From Streptomyces platensis (GTDB taxonomy: Bacteria > Actinomycetota > Actinomycetes > Streptomycetales > Streptomycetaceae): DNA of 64,000 nucleotides. The notes beneath the pieces are model-generated. The model searched no databases and was not told the origin of the DNA. It saw only the letters and a list, made by a program, of their open reading frames with translations. Where the stretch lies: contig NZ_CP023691.1 of the NCBI RefSeq assembly GCF_008704855.1, forward strand, positions 4,154,001-4,218,000, read 5' to 3'. Below are positions 60,597 to 64,000 of the stretch, piece by piece. The position numbers and the translations under genes are program-made. Every line of letters starts with the position of its first letter. The stretch's first letter is position 1.

Positions 60597-62312
60597 ATGG
60601 AACGGCTGATACGGACGGGGAAGCAGGGAGGGGCCGGGCGGCCCGGAGGGCTGCGGCCGCTGAGGGCGCAGGATCCGGGGCGGATCGGGGACTACCGGCT
60701 GCTGGGGCGGCTCGGTGAGGGCGGTATGGGCCGGGTGTTCCTGGCCCGTTCGGACCGTGGCCGTACGGTCGCGGTCAAGCTGGTGCGTGCGGAACTGGCC
60801 GGCCAGGAGGAGTTCCGGACCCGCTTCCGGCAGGAGGTACGGGCCGCGCAGCAGGTCGGCGGGGAGTGGACGGCGCCCGTCCTGGACGCGGACACCGAGG
60901 CCGAGACCCCCTGGGTCGCCACGGGGTACATCGCGGGCCCCTCGCTCCAGCAGGTCATCGGCGCCCGCGGCATTCCGCTGCCCGAGCGGAGTGTGCGGAT
61001 CCTGGCCGCCGGGCTGGCCCGTGCGCTGGGCGCGATCCATGAGGCCGGGATCATCCACCGCGACCTCAAACCGTCCAATGTGCTGCTCACCATCGACGGG
61101 CCGCGGGTCATCGACTTCGGGATCGCGCGGGCCCTGGAGGCGGTCACCGGCAGCGGGGTGACGCGTACCGGCGCGTCGGTCGGCTCGCCGGGCTTCATGT
61201 CGCCGGAGCAGGTGCGCGGTGCGCCGCTGACCCCGGCCTGCGATGTCTTCTGCCTCGGGTCCGTGCTGGCCTACGCGGCCACCGGGCGGCAGCCGTTCGG
61301 CACGGCCGACAGCATCGCGGCCGCCATGATGTACCGCATCGCCCAGGAGGAGCCGGACCTCTCCGCGGTCCCCGAGGGGCTGCGCGCGCTGATCTCCGCA
61401 TGCCTGGCCAAGGATCCGGAACAGCGGCCCACGCCCGCGCAGTTGGTGGAGAGGGCGGAGAGCGGCGCCGGGGACGGGCCGGGCGCGGACGGCGAACCAT
61501 GGCTGCCGGGGGCGCTGATCGCCCGGCTGGGACGGCATGCCGTCGAGCTGCTGGAGGCGGAGGACCCGCAGGACTTCCCGGCGGCGGGCGGTGACCGGGC
61601 CGGCGCCACGGCCGCGGCGCCGTCGCCCGCCTCCGAGGCCCTCGGGGTGCATGCGCTGCCCACCGCCGTCTCGCGTACCGGCGCGGCGGACCGCACCCCG
61701 CCGCCGCCCGGTCCCGTCACGCCGGGGCCGGCTTCGTACGCGCCGCAGGGCTCCCACGAGCAGCACGGCCACGCGGTGGCGGCCCCGGCGGCCGCCCCCG
61801 CCGCGGCGCCGCGCCGCCGCCGGGGTGCCCGGGCCGCCCTGGTCACCGCGGTCGCGCTGGCGCTGGCCGGGGCCGGCGCGGTCACCGCGTACGCCGTGCT
61901 CAACAACGGCGGTGACGGCGTACGGACGGAGGACGGGGACCGCGGGGCCGCGTCGCAGTCCGCCGTGCACGGGGGCCTCCCCGCGGACTACCTGGGCACC
62001 TGGGAGACGACGGTCGGCGGCTCCGCCCTCAATGGCAGGCGCCTCACGCTCACCCAGGGCACGACCGGCGACACCGTGCTGACCATGACGGCGACCGGGC
62101 CCTCCTTCCGCTGCACCTTCGCGGCCACCCTGACCAGCGCCGGTCCCCCGGTCCGCCTCGGCCCGTCCACGGTGGTCTCCGGAGCGGACGGCTGCAGCCC
62201 CGGCGAGCCGAGCACCCTGGAGATGGTGGGTGGAAAGCTGCGCCGCGTCTCCGACGACGGGAAGGCGCTGACGTACCACAGGACCGGAATGACGCCCACG
62301 AAGACGGGGTGA
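60597..62312 (+). CDS. Transmembrane Ser/Thr protein kinase (paralogue 1)
   Basis: A 571-residue Hanks-type kinase. Gly loop GRLGEGGMGRV (about residue 37), Lys in VAVKLV, HRDLKPSNVLL, DFG in VIDFGIARALE, SPEQV and DVFCLGSVLAYAATG are all present, so it should be active. After a Pro/Ala-rich juxtamembrane part comes one TM helix (ALVTAVALALAGAGAVTAYAV, about 420-440) and an extracellular domain of about 110 residues beginning PADYLGTWETTVGG, with two cysteines (SFRCTFA, ADGCSPG). There are no PASTA repeats. It is paired in tandem with a second kinase. Confidence 0.92.
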   Translation: MERLIRTGKQGGAGRPGGLRPLRAQDPGRIGDYRLLGRLGEGGMGRVFLARSDRGRTVAVKLVRAELAGQEEFRTRFRQEVRAAQQVGGEWTAPVLDADTEAETPWVATGYIAGPSLQQVIGARGIPLPERSVRILAAGLARALGAIHEAGIIHRDLKPSNVLLTIDGPRVIDFGIARALEAVTGSGVTRTGASVGSPGFMSPEQVRGAPLTPACDVFCLGSVLAYAATGRQPFGTADSIAAAMMYRIAQEEPDLSAVPEGLRALISACLAKDPEQRPTPAQLVERAESGAGDGPGADGEPWLPGALIARLGRHAVELLEAEDPQDFPAAGGDRAGATAAAPSPASEALGVHALPTAVSRTGAADRTPPPPGPVTPGPASYAPQGSHEQHGHAVAAPAAAPAAAPRRRRGARAALVTAVALALAGAGAVTAYAVLNNGGDGVRTEDGDRGAASQSAVHGGLPADYLGTWETTVGGSALNGRRLTLTQGTTGDTVLTMTATGPSFRCTFAATLTSAGPPVRLGPSTVVSGADGCSPGEPSTLEMVGGKLRRVSDDGKALTYHRTGMTPTKTG

Positions 62313-62628
62313 GGCCGACCGGCGAAACGGGGTGGGGCGCCCTGGCGAGGCGACGGCCGTCCGGGCGGACAACGGCCGTGACGTCAGGGGGTGTTGGGCA
62401 GAGCGACGACCGCCGGGGACGAGCTGACGCGGCGTCCGGCCGCCCGCCGAAACCGGCAGTTCAGCCGTCCTCCCTGGTCACCCGCCCGTCGTTCCCCCGT
62501 CACCCCTCGATCGTTCTCCCGTCGTAACGCGCTGTGGGCCGTGGCGCGATCCCGGTCCGCCTAGGCTCAGAGGAAAGCCGCTGCCGGAGCGCGTCTCCGG
62601 CACGGAACGAAAAGGGGAGGGTGCCCGG
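62313..62628 (+). other. Intergenic region between tandem kinase genes
   Basis: No gene. Contains repeated ACGGCCGT blocks (about 62346-62385) that may form a hairpin, and TAGGCT (62562-62567), a possible -10 for the second kinase. Confidence 0.4.
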
Positions 62629-64000
62629 ATGGACGGCCTGCGCGGGCTGACCGCCGACGATCCGCCGTGGATCGGGGACTACCGGCTGCTCAGCCGTCTC
62701 GGCAGTGGCGGGATGGGGCGGGTCTACCTCGCCCGTTCCGAGGGCGGCAGGACCGTCGCCGTGAAGCTGGTGAAGGCCGAACTCGCCGCGGAGGAGGAGT
62801 TCCGGGACCGCTTCCGCGCCGAGGTCGCGGCCGCGCGGCGGGTCGGCGGGCGCTGGACCGCGCCGGTGCTGGACGCCGACACCGAGGCCGATGTCCCCTG
62901 GGTCGCCACCGGTTACATCGCGGGCCCCACCCTGAGCCAGGTCGTCGGGTCGTACGTCCGCCAGGGCGACTACGGCCCGCTGCCGGAGGATTCGCTGCGG
63001 CGGCTGGCCTATGGGCTGGCCTGCGCACTGCGCGACATCCATGGCGTCGGGCTGGTGCACCGCGACCTCAAGCCGTCCAACGTGCTGCTCACCATCGACG
63101 GGCCGCGGGTCATCGACTTCGGGATCGCGCGGGCCCTGGACGCGGTCGGGGAGCAGACCCAGACGCGGGCCGGCACGGTGGTCGGCTCGCCCAGCTTCAT
63201 GTCGCCCGAGCAGGTCCAGGGGCACCGCGTCGGCCCGGCCAGCGATGTGTTCTGTGTGGGGTCGGTGCTGGCGTACGCGGCCACCGGGCGGCAGCCGTTC
63301 GGCAATCCCGCTTCGGGCGTGCATGCGGTGATGTTCAAGATCGCGCGGGAGGAGCCCGACCTGGCCGCGGCACCCGACGGGATCCGCGGGCTGATCCTGG
63401 ACTGCCTGGCCAAGGACCCGGCGGCGCGGCCCACCCCGGAGCAGCTCGCCGAGCGCCTCGGGCCGGCGCCCGGCGGCCGGTCGGCGGCTCCCTGGCTGCC
63501 GGCCGAGCTGATCGCGCGCCTGGGGCAGCACGCCGTCCTCCTCCTGGACACCGACACCCCGCCCGGAGGCCACCCGCCGACGATGGTGACCACCAAGGTC
63601 ACGCCCACCCCGGCGGTGCCCCCGCCGCCCACCGCGACCGAGCGGCGCCGCCGCCGTCGATGGCTTCCGGTCATCGCCACCGCCGTGTTCGCGGCCGCCA
63701 CGGCCGCCGCCGCGGTGCCGCTGCTGAGCGAGGGCGCGGGCGCCGAGGACAGCGCGTCCGACATCCCGGCCGGCTACATCGGCACCTGGTCGGGGCCGGT
63801 GCTGCGGGACGGGGAACCCACCGGGCAGCAGCGGCGGTTCGTGATCACCCACGGCAAGGTCGGCGAGGTGGTCGCGAACAGCACCAGCCTCGGCGCGACC
63901 TACGAATGCCGCAGCGACGCCAAGCTGGTGTCCGTCACCCGGCAGGACGGGCACCCCGCGCTGCGGCTGGACACCACGGTCGTCCGGTCCGTGCCGGCCG
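62629..64000 (+). CDS. Transmembrane Ser/Thr protein kinase (paralogue 2, 3' cut by window)
   Basis: The frame from ATG 62629 (AGGGGAGGG 8 nt upstream) is open to the end of the window, 457 codons. Kinase motifs mirror the first paralogue: SRLGSGGMGRVYLA, VAVKLVKAE, HRDLKPSNVLL, DFGIARALD, MSPEQV. A basic stretch ERRRRRRWLPV precedes one TM helix (IATAVFAAATAAAAVPLL) and an extracellular part starting PAGYIGTWSGPVLRDGE, clearly related to the PADYLGTW domain of paralogue 1. A tandem duplication is inferred. Confidence 0.9.
   Translation, partial: MDGLRGLTADDPPWIGDYRLLSRLGSGGMGRVYLARSEGGRTVAVKLVKAELAAEEEFRDRFRAEVAAARRVGGRWTAPVLDADTEADVPWVATGYIAGPTLSQVVGSYVRQGDYGPLPEDSLRRLAYGLACALRDIHGVGLVHRDLKPSNVLLTIDGPRVIDFGIARALDAVGEQTQTRAGTVVGSPSFMSPEQVQGHRVGPASDVFCVGSVLAYAATGRQPFGNPASGVHAVMFKIAREEPDLAAAPDGIRGLILDCLAKDPAARPTPEQLAERLGPAPGGRSAAPWLPAELIARLGQHAVLLLDTDTPPGGHPPTMVTTKVTPTPAVPPPPTATERRRRRRWLPVIATAVFAAATAAAAVPLLSEGAGAEDSASDIPAGYIGTWSGPVLRDGEPTGQQRRFVITHGKVGEVVANSTSLGATYECRSDAKLVSVTRQDGHPALRLDTTVVRSVPA

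Noticed and set aside
59736..62372. 878-codon minus-strand ORF
   Set aside because: Antisense to the DJ-1/MarR operon and the first kinase, whose motifs are complete in the other frame.
62500..63954. 484-codon minus-strand ORF
   Set aside because: Antisense to the second kinase, whose open plus-strand frame has full kinase motifs.

Overview
The window is about 72% GC chromosomal DNA of a Streptomyces. The diagnostic genes are bldC, an Lsr2-type nucleoid protein, an ORF1590-type sporulation gene, a DUF3073 gene, valine dehydrogenase, a c-di-AMP (ydaO/yuaA) riboswitch on a cell-wall peptidase gene, and rare TTA codons. From memory, the gene order follows the conserved core of S. coelicolor around SCO4065 to SCO4117. 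That correspondence is recall, not a search.

Layout. 1-6 kb: 3' part of an ECF sigma gene fused to zinc-finger, membrane and NPCBM parts; a degenerate asparagine-synthase-like protein; the ORF1590 homologue. 6-18 kb: L-2-hydroxyglutarate oxidase, a PQQ-propeller membrane protein, trmB, prsW, a solitary vsr with a coupled small ORF, an aldo/keto reductase, an M23 peptidase behind the riboswitch, a DUF2332 protein and a SpoIIE-type phosphatase. 18-30 kb: tRNA-Lys, a DEAD-box helicase with RDDRSGG repeats, a lipoprotein, a zincin, a membrane phosphoesterase, tRNA-Glu-Asp-Phe, hrpA, a second tRNA-Asp, bldC. 30-43 kb: vdh, DUF3073, purMF, an M23 protein, an autoregulated ArsR gene, purSQL, lsr2, two tRNA-Gly genes. 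43-54 kb: an ABC transporter with a two-component pair, a third tRNA-Gly, purC, a dimethylformamidase-like protein, a pseudo-M48 membrane protein, purD. 54-64 kb: a SLATT protein, intergenic repeats, a GntR regulator with an aminotransferase, a VTC-domain protein, a DJ-1/MarR operon, and two tandem Ser/Thr kinases, the last cut by the window edge.

How the genes work together. Seven de novo purine genes (purM, F, L, Q, S, C, D) lie on the minus strand in four separate groups interrupted by unrelated genes. Developmental genes (ORF1590, bldC, lsr2) and cell-wall genes (two M23 proteins, one under c-di-AMP control) are interleaved. Nine genes appear to be leaderless, with a -10 hexamer 6-10 nt before the start codon.

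Most notable observations: a tRNA-Gly(UCC) whose D- and T-loops carry the changes seen in staphylococcal peptidoglycan tRNAs (A18, G55); two genes with TTA codons; two pseudo-enzymes that have lost catalytic motifs; an in-frame transmembrane tail after a TGA stop; and compact promoter-operators for ArsR and MarR regulators.
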